Positions 46,773 to 58,769 of a stretch of DNA of 64,000 bases are shown here, piece after piece (position 1 is the stretch's first letter; the number at the start of each line of letters is the position of its first letter). A program made the position numbers and the translations under genes. The DNA comes from Sipunculus nudus (taxonomy: Eukaryota > Annelida > Sipuncula > Golfingiida > Sipunculidae), in contig CM049306.1 in the NCBI GenBank assembly GCA_026874595.1, positions 42,098,019 to 42,162,018 of the forward strand, written 5' to 3'. Under the pieces are notes generated by a model. It was not told where the DNA came from, did no database searches, and saw only the letters and a list, made by a program, of their open reading frames with translations.

Positions 46773-47080
46773 GGCCAAAAAAATTAAAGGTATGGTTCTC
46801 AGGCACCGCCCGCGTCAATTTTAACCCCCCGCATCAAACATTTTTATTTTGATTTCATCATTCAAAATGATAAAATAATACAATTACGATACGATTTCCT
46901 TTGTTATCTAGTGCTTTTACCTGTTTAGCAAGAAAAAAACCTGTCATTTACATGCTTTTCCCTGATCATATGAAATTTTATCGAAACATACAAAAAAAAG
47001 GTCAAAAATAAAATTCCGCCCGCCCGCATGGATTTCTGAAAAAAAGTGCCTGAGAACCATACCCTTTTATTTTTTTTGCC
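46773..47080 (+). mobile_element. Harbinger-like MITE, copy 3
   Basis: Begins GGCCAAAAAAATTAAAGG and ends GAGAACCATACCCTTTT, then TTTTTTTGCC, between TTA at 46770-46772 and 47081-47083. It has the same CCGCCCGCGTCAA interior as copy 1 and the same orientation. Length is about 308 bp. Confidence 0.75.
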
Positions 47081-47202
47081 TTACATAATGACTATCTGTT
47101 AAAAACGGTGACCAAGCTAACATGAGCGAAATATGGCCATGATTCATGTTTATCCTTTTGTTGAATCAGTGTTTAAATATGATGATAAAGTATTTAAACA
47201 AG

Positions 47203-47204
<2 letters not shown>

Positions 47205-47268
<64 letters not shown>
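47205..47268. repeat. (TA)n microsatellite
   Basis: About 32 TA units, directly upstream of the SINE-like block. Confidence 0.97.
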
Positions 47269-47271
<3 letters not shown>

Positions 47272-47485
47272 CCGGGGCCTAGCCGTGGAGCGGTGAGATT
47301 TTTCATGGTCGGCCCCATCCAGGGTGACCGCTCTGCATAATTTGAAGGCTGTGCCCCACAGCCGTGTATCACGTTTGTATCACAAACGAATGCAAAATTT
47401 GGCGAGTTCCTCGATGTTATGACCCAGTAATGGGGATTATTACACACCAAGGACCCGCAGGTGCGGTAGTTACCTGACACCAGGA
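47269..47485 (+). mobile_element. SINE-like block
   Basis: GGGGCCTAGCCGTGGAGCGG resembles a box A region. The box B region (GGTCGGCCCCATCC) is decayed. GGGGCC and GGCCCC can pair around the head. The body includes CTGTGCCCCACAGCC (a hairpin) and GATGTTATGACCCAG. No poly-A or short-repeat tail was seen. Confidence 0.35.
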
Positions 47486-47593
47486 TATTATATAAATGAC
47501 ACTAAGCGTGTGCCCTGTCACGTATTCCAAACCGAGATAGATTTATACAGACGTACAAACAGGTTAAGATTAGGTAAAAAAGCGATTACATCC

Positions 47594-47597
<4 letters not shown>

Positions 47598-47637
<40 letters not shown>

Positions 47638-47639
47638 AT

Positions 47640-47688
<49 letters not shown>
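47598..47688. repeat. Two adjacent (TA)n tracts
   Basis: Tracts at about 47598-47633 and 47647-47688 are separated by CAATATTATATA. They look like one interrupted tract. Confidence 0.95.
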
Positions 47689-47692
<4 letters not shown>

Positions 47693-48241
47693 ATTCCTTT
47701 AAACTAGGAACCATCCTACAGAGAAGGATGTCTACCTAAAGGATCGACGAACAACTATAAAGACCAATAAAGACTACCGAACGCCACTATCTGAGCCATG
47801 GAGAGTGCCTCCCAGTAATTATTACAACTGTTTGTACAATCCATGAAAAACCAGATGTTTGCAACACCGAGCAATCGCAAGGGAAGCCTTCCTCAGCCTT
47901 CTCCACCCTAACCCGCTACCCCTGCCCCACCTCCACCCCTCACGGTCAAACACCTACCCCCCCCCCCACGTTACCCGCAAATGATCGGTAATAATAAATG
48001 CGTGGGAAAAGGGAAGGAGTAAAGTTTGATCCCCAGTTACTTTGTCTATCATATGCTATAATGCTATTTACTTTTTTTGCTAATTACTATTCACAGCATT
48101 ATGTAAATGCCGTGGCATAAAGGAATAAAGAAATGTCGCCATTTACAACATGAATCTAAAAAATATGCCTCATCCAATCCCATTGGCCTGTTGCTAGGGG
48201 TTTTCCTTGGTTAGCATTCCATATATATATAATATATATAT

Positions 48242-48388
48242 AACTCTGAAGAAAAACAACAATGTAAATTCATAACAGTCTGTTTCACGGGATGCGACCC
48301 GATCATCAGGTGAATGTGGTTAAAATGAAGCTAACGGCGTGGTTTGAAAAGCCGAGACTTTACGAAATTACGAGATTATGCTTTGTGC
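48242..48388 (-). mobile_element. Dispersed repeat with hammerhead ribozyme, Penelope-like (copy 2)
   Basis: About 95 percent identical to 911-1058 and again adjacent to ATATATAT. Beyond GTGCGA the flanks differ from copy 1, so the boundary is shared at both copies. The interior CTCGGCTTTTCAAACCAC word (minus strand) is common to both. Confidence 0.75.
48268..48315 (-). ncRNA. Type I hammerhead self-cleaving ribozyme motif (copy 2)
   Basis: The core is identical to copy 1: CUGAUGA (48309-48303), stem II CGGG/CCCG, GAAA (48286-48283), a three-pair stem III with loop GAC, and cleavage base U at 48274. Stem I retains five pairs (UGAAU/AUUCA), but the first pair next to the cleavage site is A opposite C instead of G-C. 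That change may weaken activity relative to copy 1. Predicted cleavage lies between 48274 and 48273. Confidence 0.72.
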
Positions 48389-48392
48389 GAAA

Positions 48393-48475
48393 CAATGGTC
48401 AATATTGCAGTAGAAATTGCCTATTTTGTTGTAAAAACGGCCAATATTATAATAATGGTCAATACCGTAATAATA
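48393..48475. repeat. Diverged 18-21 bp tandem repeat
   Basis: Four successive units start with GGTCAATATT, TGCCTATTTT, GGCCAATATT and GGTCAATACC. They relate to the 19-bp units at 46584-46642. Confidence 0.6.
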
Positions 48476-48607
48476 AATGAGTAACATTGTAATAACTTTA
48501 CCTCACCTAACACATGCAAGTGCGTTACCATGGTAACAACCCGTATAGCCAGTGATCTTGTGTAGCCAGTGGTCCAGTTACAAGGACACTCGCCTCAGTG
48601 ATGATGT

Positions 48608-48763
48608 AACACACGCACCGCACACCGCTGTCTGAAACAATCGCCCTGGTTCACCATACTTAAGATAAGATCGATCTGCTTAAACTGGGTGCATCGTCAG
48701 AAGATGCATGCGTTCCCGTCCACTAGATGAATAAAAGGCAGGGCCCTGTGCCTCTGTGTTTAC
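48608..48763 (-). repeat. Inverted repeat family X, copy 2
   Basis: Complement of 46464-46582, with CACACCGCTGTCTGAAACAATC, then GCATGCGTTCCCGTCC and CCTCTGTGTTTAC. Together with copy 1 it brackets about 2 kb that includes a MITE, SINE-like sequence and the hammerhead repeat. Confidence 0.75.
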
Positions 48764-48904
48764 AACAGAGCCACAACTGGGTCTAGCATCGCTTTAGGCT
48801 TTACATTTTTATAATTGGTTTGTAGATGATGAAAAACAAATTAAATGCAATTAAATTTAAATCTGAAATACATCAGAGTCATTTTTGTGATTTATTCATA
48901 AACA

Positions 48905-49035
48905 AGAAATCGGCATTCAAAGGAATACAAACCTCCGCCATGTGGGCATTTACTTATTCAGCATGGGTCATTTGCCGGATCCACATCAAAATCTTATCGA
49001 TTCTTCCTTGGCCCATTCCAAGGATATATAATATT
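48905..49035 (-). repeat. Dispersed repeat family R2, minus-strand copy
   Basis: GGGCATTTACTTATTC and GATCCACATCAAAATCTTAT, then CGATTCTTCC match the complement of the family and align with the copy at 63785-64000. Confidence 0.65.
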
Positions 49036-49039
49036 ACTA

Positions 49040-50271
49040 TTTAGCAGAACTGTGTGACCGAACCCTGTTAGCATCACATTTTAAAATAATGCATTCCGTT
49101 TACATAGAACTTGTGTGTTCGCTGTATTAAAAAATATAAAGAAAAATTCTTATTCTATATATAAAATAGTCAATGAGTAGAGTAACTTAAACTTTATTAT
49201 GCAAATGTCGAACAAACGCATTAGTTTAATGACATTGTGAATATGTACAGTAGTTTTATTTGTATAAAATACGTTTGTATTGCACGTGTTTATTATTACC
49301 TCAATAACCAAGTAAAAAATTGTTAATTAATAAATTAAGTTAAAAAATATGAACATTTCTATTTCTTTTACTGATATCATAAGAGATAGGAAGTTACTGA
49401 CCAAAAAGGCATCAGTTAAAGTTCACTTTACTTATTAGCCGATATTTTTATACGGTTCTATGTAACTGTAACTGTAATTATATACAAATAATACGTTTTT
49501 GACAAAGTGTCGCCAGATAAATACAGGTAAAGAAATATCATATTCAAGCTGTCAACCCAACTCATGTAGTTGGCGATTTTGTCTTACTCCTACGTCAAAT
49601 ATTTTAACGTAAGAAGTAAAAAGGAAAAGACCGTTATTTAGTCCATAAAATATTCTGTCTCTGCTTTCCTGCAGGCAGAAAACCACACTTGATGTTTTAT
49701 GGTTTGAATATGTCACAATCCGCTTACTATTGGGCCTTGTGCCGTCGCTATTCCTGTCGCGACCCAACGGATTAATTTCTTTTCGCCGGGAGTATAAAAA
49801 CTCACATGATTATCCCCTGAAAGACTTTCACGAAGCTGCAAAAATTCATTAGGATTTGGTTAACTGACAGGTTTATGGCGAGAATAGACCCAGTGGCAGT
49901 GGTGGTATAGAAATACAGGGTTTCTTCTCAGCTTTGGAAGCCAGGTTGTGACAGCCACGTCGACGTCTAATATCAGTTTCTGACACGTGCTACCGCTTTA
50001 TGAAAGGTGGGCGACCGCCATACAGAGGCCACAGGAAATGACGTAACTCTGCCTCGCAATCGTCCCCAAAGCAGTAACTTTATCGTCCATATTGATCGTG
50101 GCCACGAACGCAGTTCTTTATCTAACACACAAATCTAGTTTATAGGATAAGCAGAAAAAAGAAAGCTGCCTCAAGCGTCTTAGTGCTTAGTTTAAACACG
50201 ATAAGCAAACGGAGGATTGAGTTTCTTCAGTGAAGTTAATTTATTGAGACATCCAGGACCATTTATATATA

Positions 50272-50272
<1 letters not shown>
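49040..50272. other. Stretch without recognised gene
   Basis: High-complexity sequence at 49800-50120 with no frame of note and no repeat copy seen. Confidence 0.45.

Positions 50273-50328
<56 letters not shown>
50273..50328. repeat. (TA)n microsatellite
   Basis: About 27 TA units. Confidence 0.97.
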
Positions 50329-50329
<1 letters not shown>

Positions 50330-50331
<2 letters not shown>

Positions 50332-53300
50332 CCATTACTATGAGCCTAGCTCCGTTTGCAGGATGGTTGTTCAATGTTATTGTACAGTCCAATTAAAAAA
50401 GGTTTGTATAATATATGGTTAATTATATTTGTTTTTTTTTCCTATTTATAATGCATATTTTACCAGGATAACCTATTCAGCATAAGCTGTTTTTCTATAG
50501 GGTCTTGGGCTAAATCAAACAAAGAATACAAGGTTTAACCAAAAATGAGCAAACAATAAACGCAAACATATGAAATATTGACAACATGTGACACATTTTA
50601 CAATAAAAAAAATGTAATACGATTAAAAGTATAAAACTATACACATATAATAGCAATGAAAAAAGTCATTACATAGAGGTATTAAAAATTCTCTTAAATT
50701 CTCTTATATGACGTTATTGATATTTGTTTAAGTCGTGGTAATACATTTGGTAATGGAACGATAAATATCAGTCACTCGCACAAATAATTATGAAAAAAGA
50801 AGACATATTTTTTTCAAATTACCTGCATCCGTCAATAATGGTCTACCATGCATGCTCTGCCCGCCCACGGTTCCCACCGACACTGCAGTAAGTGCCTGAG
50901 TGTACGATGCAGGCTTATCTGAGTATGTCATAAACTACAACTAGGCGATCGTTAAATTAATTAGCCAAGAAACTTTTGAGTTATGTTGGGTATTCTAGTT
51001 TCAAGAAGTTACTTTAAACCTATAGTAAAGCTCCACGGTGATTCTATAGATTAGCTGCAATGCTTCATAGTTGTACGCATGAGAATTTATATGTTTTTAA
51101 TTGATTTTTAACTTTTTACCTCTACCAGGTTTCTTTATTCTACGTTGTATTTTGTAACGTTTTTAACCTCTGAGGTTTTTTTTGTTTAATCAGTTTATTC
51201 TGCATAAGTTTAGGTCATTGTATATTTGTATTTTGATAATAAGCTATATATGATTAAGTTTTATTATATACGAAATGTAAATTGTAAAGCACTTTTGAGC
51301 ATTCTTTGGGTGAAAAAGTGCTATATAAATATCATACAATAATAATAATAATGATAATAATTTTATAATTAATAATAATATTATTATTAAAATTATTATT
51401 CAAACGTTTGCACAAATTGTATCAAATGAAACAATTCTTTACAAAAGTTAAGACCAAACTTAAATTGCGGAATATCAAACGGACTAATATTGAATAATTC
51501 TTCTTTTAGCCGTATATTTTATGCTTTTTGTCTAACTAAAAGATTTGTTGAATATATTATGGCATTTTTATTTAGTCACATTTATTTATAGTCAATTTAT
51601 TTAAATTACCTTCATATCCTTTTTTGTAAATATTAAGATGAGATGATCATTTTTTATGTGTGTTTTTTATTTATTTTTGCCTGACTATATAGCAATAAGA
51701 CACTGCTTTAAAATAAATTCATCATTCTGATTGTGCTTGAGTATGGAAATCTGAAGAAACTGTTTGTGCAAGTTAACATTTAAACGAAGTGAATAATAAA
51801 GTTAAAAATCCCTTCAGATAGATAGTATAAAAGTATAAAATCCCGCAGCTTTCTTGAGTGACGTAAGAGGGAGGGGCCTTCCATTTTCACTAATTATAAC
51901 CGCTAATGACATATGAAAAGAGTTTAATTAGATGGGCCTGCGGATATGATCAGAATTTGGTCAGAGCCTGTGTGAAGCATCCCGTGGCGCATCTCGGGCA
52001 CGTAGATTATATCATTTATCAGAAGCTGATGGAGCGATGTCTAGACGTGCTTTCTTAATTTTTTAGTGTAGTTACGCTTTCCATTAGAACTACATTTCGT
52101 ATCGGCCTGAATAAGTACTGCTTATCTGGAATTGAACATGACGGAGGAGGCATCTACCAAATGACAGTCCTGCCGACCGTGACTTTGGCAGATCGCAGTC
52201 TCTTTCTCTACAACCAAAGGTCTCGAGATGGAAGAACGTTTTATTACATTCGTTAACAAGAAACTGGCTCGCTATTGCCGAGTGTCCCCCGCCATGCAGG
52301 CGGTGATTGACGCCATATGGAACTGCCATACACACACACACACACCATACACACTACCAACCACTACTGAAGGAAATGCTCTTATTCTAAGTATTTTTAC
52401 CATGGCCCCTGGGAAAGAGATCACACGGTCAGATTTTACCCCGTAGCAGAGTTTAAGAATATATAATCAAAAGTATATTTATCTTTATGGTCAATATTTA
52501 AATATTGTCAGGCTCATGTATTTTAATAATTAAAACAAAACCAGATTTGCTGGTTCTTAAAAGAAAATTAAAAAAAAATCAAAATCATTCTCTAGTTTTT
52601 AGATGATCCTGATTTAAGTAACGCTTTTTTTCCAATACGATTAAGAATAAAGGTATTTTTAAAATCGATGATATTGTCTTGTCCTATTATCTCCACATGA
52701 TCTAGACTTTCACACTCTACGGATGAATAGTACTACTTTCATATGGCCCAACCTGGAATGAAACATTGTATCCGTTTAAAATGATTGGGTCTATGCTACG
52801 CCGCCAAGAAATTAATTTTATTTACTTTGGAATTCTAAACTATGGGGTTTATTTCTCTCGAGTTCAGGAAAAAAATGAAGACGCGCAATATTTTATAAAG
52901 GTTATACAGAATTCTGATCACATCAGCATTGTTAATAACAACATTTAAAAGGGAATAATTTCGGAGAACCCCGCGCTGGAGAAATGATCAAATTCTTTCA
53001 AACAAATGTGAATTCTCACGAAAACCATCATGGATTATACTCGGACATGGGCCATTTATTCAAGAGATGAAGTAAGAAGAGAAAAACTGACTCACAAAGC
53101 ACCTGGCAAGATACTAGGCATCAAACGATTAGTATTACTGACGCAGTTTCCCTGTCCCCGTAGTATCAACACTGCACCGGACGGGTGTATGCTTGGACTA
53201 CACAAGCCTCGGTTTGGCCTCCCTCTCAAGGACCTTCCCGGTCTTCAAAGAATGTCTTCGCCCACCAGGGATTGTCGGAGTCGCTAGCAGTGGATTCTAC

Positions 53301-53500
53301 GACCGTATAAAAAGCCTATAATTTCGAGCAACTCGTGATTCAAGCTACAGGCTTCGCTGTCCATGTCATTGGCTTGCCCCACGAGAATTTCTGCTCACTG
53401 AATTTCTAATCCTCCGCTTCATACTTCGTCAGCTTCGTCAGTTATATCAATTTCATATCAGATTTTCCTATTATATCATAGTAGACTGATAGTTAATGTT
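50330..53500. other. Stretch without recognised gene
   Basis: Mostly AT-rich. An inverted (AAT)n/(ATT)n cluster lies at 51338-51400 and a short (CA)n at 52330-52346. The segment at 51885-52080 is non-repetitive with TAATTA-type words and could be regulatory. Frames at 52090-52341 and 53030-53287 have no known domain. Confidence 0.45.
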
Positions 53501-53503
53501 GCA

Positions 53504-53510
53504 CACACAA

Positions 53511-53574
<64 letters not shown>

Positions 53575-53575
53575 T
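53504..53575. repeat. (CA)n(TA)n compound microsatellite
   Basis: About 13 CA units followed by TA units with one G interruption. Confidence 0.96.
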
Positions 53576-53609
53576 ACTACCTTGTAGGTGTATTCTTCGG
53601 TAGCACCCT

Positions 53610-54400
53610 ATAGACACCCTATGTCTTATCTTAGCTGTCATGCTAATCTTCCAAGGAGATTTTTTATGGAACTCCCTGGATGATGAGTTAGAAGTTACGA
53701 TTTTTGCCCTATTACCGGACGACCGCATCTGCGTAAAAACTTGAAGAAAAAAATCCAGGCGATGCAATCAGTCTTCATGAACTGATGAAACACTCCATGA
53801 TGAATATGCCTGCAAAGAATCATGGTGATGAAGCATGCAAAGAAGCATGGTGATGAATGCATTAGTTGTTCAGAATCTAGAGGTTTTGTATCAAATTTTT
53901 AATTATACTGAGGGGTATTTAAAGCCCTATAGCCGGAAGGATATGGGTAACAGATTACCTAATTTTAGTTTTTTAAGGTGATTTTTAATATACATCCCTT
54001 GGTGTTAAGTTAGAAGATTCTAGGTTGAATTGTTACGATTTATACCCTGTTAACGGACGACTGCATCTTTGAAAGTCTCAAGAATAAAGAAAAAAAATGC
54101 GTAAAAAATAGGAACTGATGAAACGGCCCATGATGAATATGCATGCAAAGACTCATGGTGATCAACACATTAGGTGTTCAGATACTGGAGCTTTTGTATA
54201 TATTTTTTTTTTAAATTAACCTGGGGGGGATTCTGAGCCCATTAGCTCGGAGGGTATGGATAACAGACACCTTATTTCAGGTTTCAAAGGAGATTATTCA
54301 TGGACCTCCCTAGATTTCAAGTTTGAAGATTCCAGGTCCAGCGGTTACGATTTGTGGCTGGTTAACGGACAGACAGATCGACTGACAGACGGCCCGACGG
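53610..54400 (+). repeat. Tandem array of about 310-330 bp units
   Basis: Three diverged units are marked by AAGGAGATTTTTTATGG (53656), AAGGTGATTTTTAATAT (53977) and AAGGAGATTATTCATGG (54288). Each is followed by TTACGATTT, CGGACGACYGCATCT (in two units), AACTGATGAAAC and ATGATGAATATGC. Unit 1 carries an internal duplication of GCAAAGAA.CATGGTGATGAA. The end is a GACAGACAGATCGACTGACAG run. This is satellite-like and non-coding. CTGATGAAAC here lacks a stem II, so it is not a hammerhead. Confidence 0.8.
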
Positions 54401-54479
54401 ATGGACTGACCACAAGCAAAGACTGATCACTATAGCTCAGATGCCTTTCAGTCAGCTGAGCTTAAAAGTTCATGCACTT

Positions 54480-57290
54480 AAAGGATATGCAGATCAACAG
54501 GCTAGACGGAAAAAGTGATGTATGGTGATGGCAACTATACCCCCCCCCCCCCCTCCAGCGGTGAAACGAGGGTGGATTAAAACAAAGCCACAGACTGGTG
54601 GAAAAGACGGTCAAACAAATGCTGTTTAACAGACTCATTGATATAGGGAAGGTTTCAAGTCCATTTAATCAGAGCTAATCAGATTTATGTCAATTTGTAC
54701 ATACATATAATTGTAATAAATAATAAAGTGAATCAATTTTATGTGAATAAGAGACCTCATAATACGCCCACAAGGGTTTCTAATTTCTTGCACTACTTAT
54801 ACACGTGCACATTGCAATTTACCGATAAGTTTGATTATGCATGTATACTTAATTACGTGAATTGTCCAAAGTTCATTTGTTTTTCCTCGTAACGTTTGTA
54901 ATTATTCCAGTTCATCTAGCGTTATTCATCATTATTTAAATATCGAATTTTCCGAGTTTTCCTTCATAACGTTTGCAATTTTTTTAGTTCATCTAGCTTA
55001 TTATATATCATTCTTTTCATACTGAATAAAATTATTCATGATATCAGTGGTCTTAACTCATTTTCCTTAGTTTTCAGCTTATGCTATATCCCCTTAATTT
55101 GGCTCAGAAATTGTTTAACTTTATCCACACAGTATAAAATATTGATATTTGTAAGCCACCTGAAATCACCTACGGTTGACTAATAACATGTTACACAAGT
55201 TCCCTTCTTGCCGGCAAGGCTATTTCATTTTGTCAATGTCGTTCATTTCTGCCATGACCATAAAACCTTGCCCCTGTCAGCCAAGACAACCCGGGTCGCA
55301 ATGCCATTACGGCTAGGCCATTTTGCCTTAACTATACCCGTGATGTCTAACAGGGTTATTTTCCCCCAAACGAAGTGGAATAAATGACACTGCAGTCTAA
55401 CTAGTTTTTTTCCCTATCAAAGTATTGAGATAAGTGATACAGCAGTGTCTAGCAGCATCAGGCCTGATATGCCGTTTGGCATGATATCTCCTACTGGAGA
55501 TAACCAAGTCAAATTCGGCTTAATAACCGCCACGGAGAATTCTTGTTTACAGCATAAATATAAATGTATTTTCATGTAACGCTACCTACCGACAATTATA
55601 CCGTAATCTGATCGTACGTCTGGCTGACGGCGGCAGTAAGCTAACGCCAGGCAAATGATTGGCTTCATTTGGTTTTCAAGGCGGTTCGGCGTGTGGCTAT
55701 GAGTGTATTATAATTGCTTCTCGGGCCTAAAATGTGTTTATGGGAGGGTTTCGCCTCTGAAGACTCTTAAATTTCGTCTCGACTTGATGTTAAAGCTGCA
55801 AAAACAAGCTGATGAACGAGTCTGCCGTTACAAGAAGTCACATGAGCTTGAAATAATTCCCGTAAGACTGTCGTGGAAAATTTTCTTAATAAATTTCACT
55901 CATGCCACTAAAATTGAATTTCCTCTCTCAATATTGGTTCTGGATACCTATATTAAATCTTTTACTTTATAAACCAGCAGAGAAATTTTCGGTTTCTTTT
56001 TTTTATGTCTTACCAGTTTACCCCTTGCATGTATAATTTCTTGCAAGGGGAAAGTTTTATTAACTGGCGCTTCTGTAAGTCTGTTATTTATAAAATCAAA
56101 TTGTTCACCATTCTTCAATTTATTCGAAAATTTTCATAGAACAGAAGGTGAGGCTCAAAGACAATTGTTAAACTGTTAAAAGCATAACTTGGTTCACTGT
56201 ATGTATACGGTGCAAATATCAATGACCTCATGTATGTAAGCTGGGTCTTTATATTTGTCCATACGGCAGAGCACGAATCAGTATGATGGCAAACCGAGAG
56301 TAAAGCCTCCACCGGCAGGCGACGCCACTGTTAACTTTTTTTCGGACACCCGGATGTACAGCGATCATCCAATTAATTTTACAATATAATGGAAATGATG
56401 GTATCGTCATGTCAGTTAGAAACATCATGAGGTTGTAAGTCCATAAGGTTTATTGAATCATGTAATTTCAAATTTGTTCTTGAGCTCGAACTTACCAAAC
56501 AGTTGTTAATGGATTTGTTTCAAGCTCCTATTTCATTGTTTTCGTTAATCAATCCCAACATTACAATCCAATCTTCTCATTTAACACAGCAAATTTTATT
56601 GAATAACTCGTTCATGTAATTTATAAACGTGATGAGAACAGGTCTACATGACCGAAAAAAAGACAAAGCCGAAGAGGCAAGGCCAATGCCGATGGCAACA
56701 CTATACAATGTATAAATTAATTTAATGAAGGGAGGTCTTTCTATAAATAGAGCATCTGACAGAACCTTACACCAGTGGAGCATCCATCACCTTGAGTAAA
56801 GGGGAGATAAAAGAATAAAAGATGAAACAGAGCTGAAAGACATTAGCATATTGTTGACTCTGCAGTGCTGTCACTCTGGATTTAATGGGAAAATAAGTAT
56901 TAAACCTTACAAGAAAAAAGTAAAAAATTGTCTGAAAAAAGAATTTAAAAATTAATGCCAAACAGAGCAACTGATGTACAGTTTTACAGCATGCTATGCT
57001 TCTAAACAAGCTTGCAGTATGAAAGTATGCATATGTTCCAGTATTCCACAGATCCAGTTATTTTATTAAACACTGGCAAGTTCACAGAAAAAAATCAGTG
57101 CTGATAAAATGCCACTATTACGTATTGCCACTATGCAACTTAAAGTATTGACCTCTGAAAAAGGATGTAAAAAATAAAAATAAAAAGTCTTGCCTGAAAA
57201 AGTATATTACTTTTCAAAAATGTATAGAGTGGCAGCAATGACTTTGGGAGAAAATAATGTTATAGAGAGAGAATATCCAAAACGAAGTAA
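54480..57290. other. Stretch without recognised gene
   Basis: Poly-C at 54541-54553. Two overlapping hairpins lie at 55466-55502. Sequence at 55200-55700 is non-repetitive and moderately GC-rich. The 89-codon frame at 55703-55972 has no recognisable domain. Confidence 0.45.
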
Positions 57291-57299
57291 GGCTATTGT

Positions 57300-57420
57300 C
57301 ACTTAACTAGCGACACCTACTAATGACGCCTGACACTGAGTGCTCGGGTGTGGTATTATCACAAGGAAGCTTGATTTTAACCAATATCTCAAATCGGAAG
57401 ATATCCCAAATAGTCTTCAT
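57300..57420 (+). repeat. Dispersed repeat family R3, copy 2
   Basis: Partner of 37085-37275. Confidence 0.55.
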
Positions 57421-58710
57421 GTCTTAGCATGTGGCTTCTAACTACTTTCACGTGAACACCTATGACGCTGGCTCATGTTACAAAGCAGACAAGCATTGCG
57501 CTCGTGGAAAGAATATTAAGTTCGAATGATAAGACATTGAGTTTCGCACAAAGCTTTATTGTCCAATATGCGGCGTATTTTCCTTTGTTTTGACTGTACG
57601 TTCGAATCTGCTAGCATCACAGAATCATGAAAAGTGACCATGGAAGTGTAGTTGCATGCAACTTTTCAAATAAGGCAAAGGACTGGTTCATTCTCATGAG
57701 CATAGTATTCCACCTCCCTAGATCCCCGGGCAAACACATTCATAGCTTATTTGGGGGGGGGACCTTCGGTAAATCTCGGGCATAGGCCAACACAGCAATA
57801 CATGTCAATCGTATAACATCACAAGTTCGTCCTATCTTTTTTCTTCTTCTTTTATTAGAAGCACGCTAGTACATATGCAGGTTTAAACCGTAGTATGTAA
57901 AATACACTGTATGTCTATCACATTTTCTTGTGCTAGCAGAGATTTTTAATAGGGGAATAAAAAAATTAACTTGCACTGGCTTTACACACAAAGCAGGTAC
58001 AAGGAAACATGATGCGCTGTATATATTAGTGACCAATTTGTCTTAATAGAAGTTAAATGTTTAGCTGTTAAACATTTTTGCAGCTTCAGAGCACACTTTT
58101 CCTGGGAAGGCGTTTCCAACTTTTCAAGTTTACTGGCGGGGAGCTCAGTTCTGGCTAATTTTCTGTCAGTTATAGCCCAATGAAATGTAATGCAAGCCTT
58201 AAAGGGGCCCAAATAAAAAATAAATCATGCTGAACTAACAAGATATAGCTTCTTCCCTGATAAAAAAAAATTTGTAACTGCAAAAATATAGCATTGACAT
58301 CGTTTGCTTACTCCTATTAACGAGTATTAAAAATGTTGACCGGGCGCGATGGCAGGTGAACACAGCCTGTGGGTCCGTGTGCATCGCGGAGTCACAACAC
58401 ATGTCAAACAGGAGATGCCCTGAATAACCTGACCCAGAAAATTTGATACATCTTTCCGCTGGCTGAAACATCGTGTTGCGGCTCACAATCGGACCTCCGG
58501 TCACCCGGACTTGTTATGGTGAACAGAAAAGTGGACTGTGTTTATCAACACGCGGAGCCATAACAAGGTGTTAAACAGCGTCTGCGGGTACTGAGACTGT
58601 AGGCTAGGATGGTTTTGCTTGGAAACATTTTGTTTAAAGCAAAACTGAACTGATTGTGTGAAAGAATAGGCATAATATTGCTCCTGATTATGTCCCTTTA
58701 AGATTTACTT

Positions 58711-58769
58711 GGCTTGTGTCAATCATGGCAGGCTCGCCTAAACGGCTCGCCTGCCATGTGACACAAGCC
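58711..58769. other. Precursor-sized long hairpin
   Basis: GGCTTGTGTCA (58711-58721) pairs with TGACACAAGCC (58759-58769), and CATGGCAGGC (58724-58733) pairs with GCCTGCCATG (58749-58758). This gives 21 perfect pairs with one two-base bulge (58722-58723) and a 15-base loop. GGCTCGCCT is directly repeated across the loop. The size matches a small-RNA precursor, but the near-perfect pairing also fits a foldback transposon core. No similarity to a known microRNA was recognised. Confidence 0.7.

Noticed and set aside
53779-54125. CTGATGAAAC words in the tandem array as hammerhead cores
   Set aside because: GAAAC follows CTGAT without any stem II, so no hammerhead can form.
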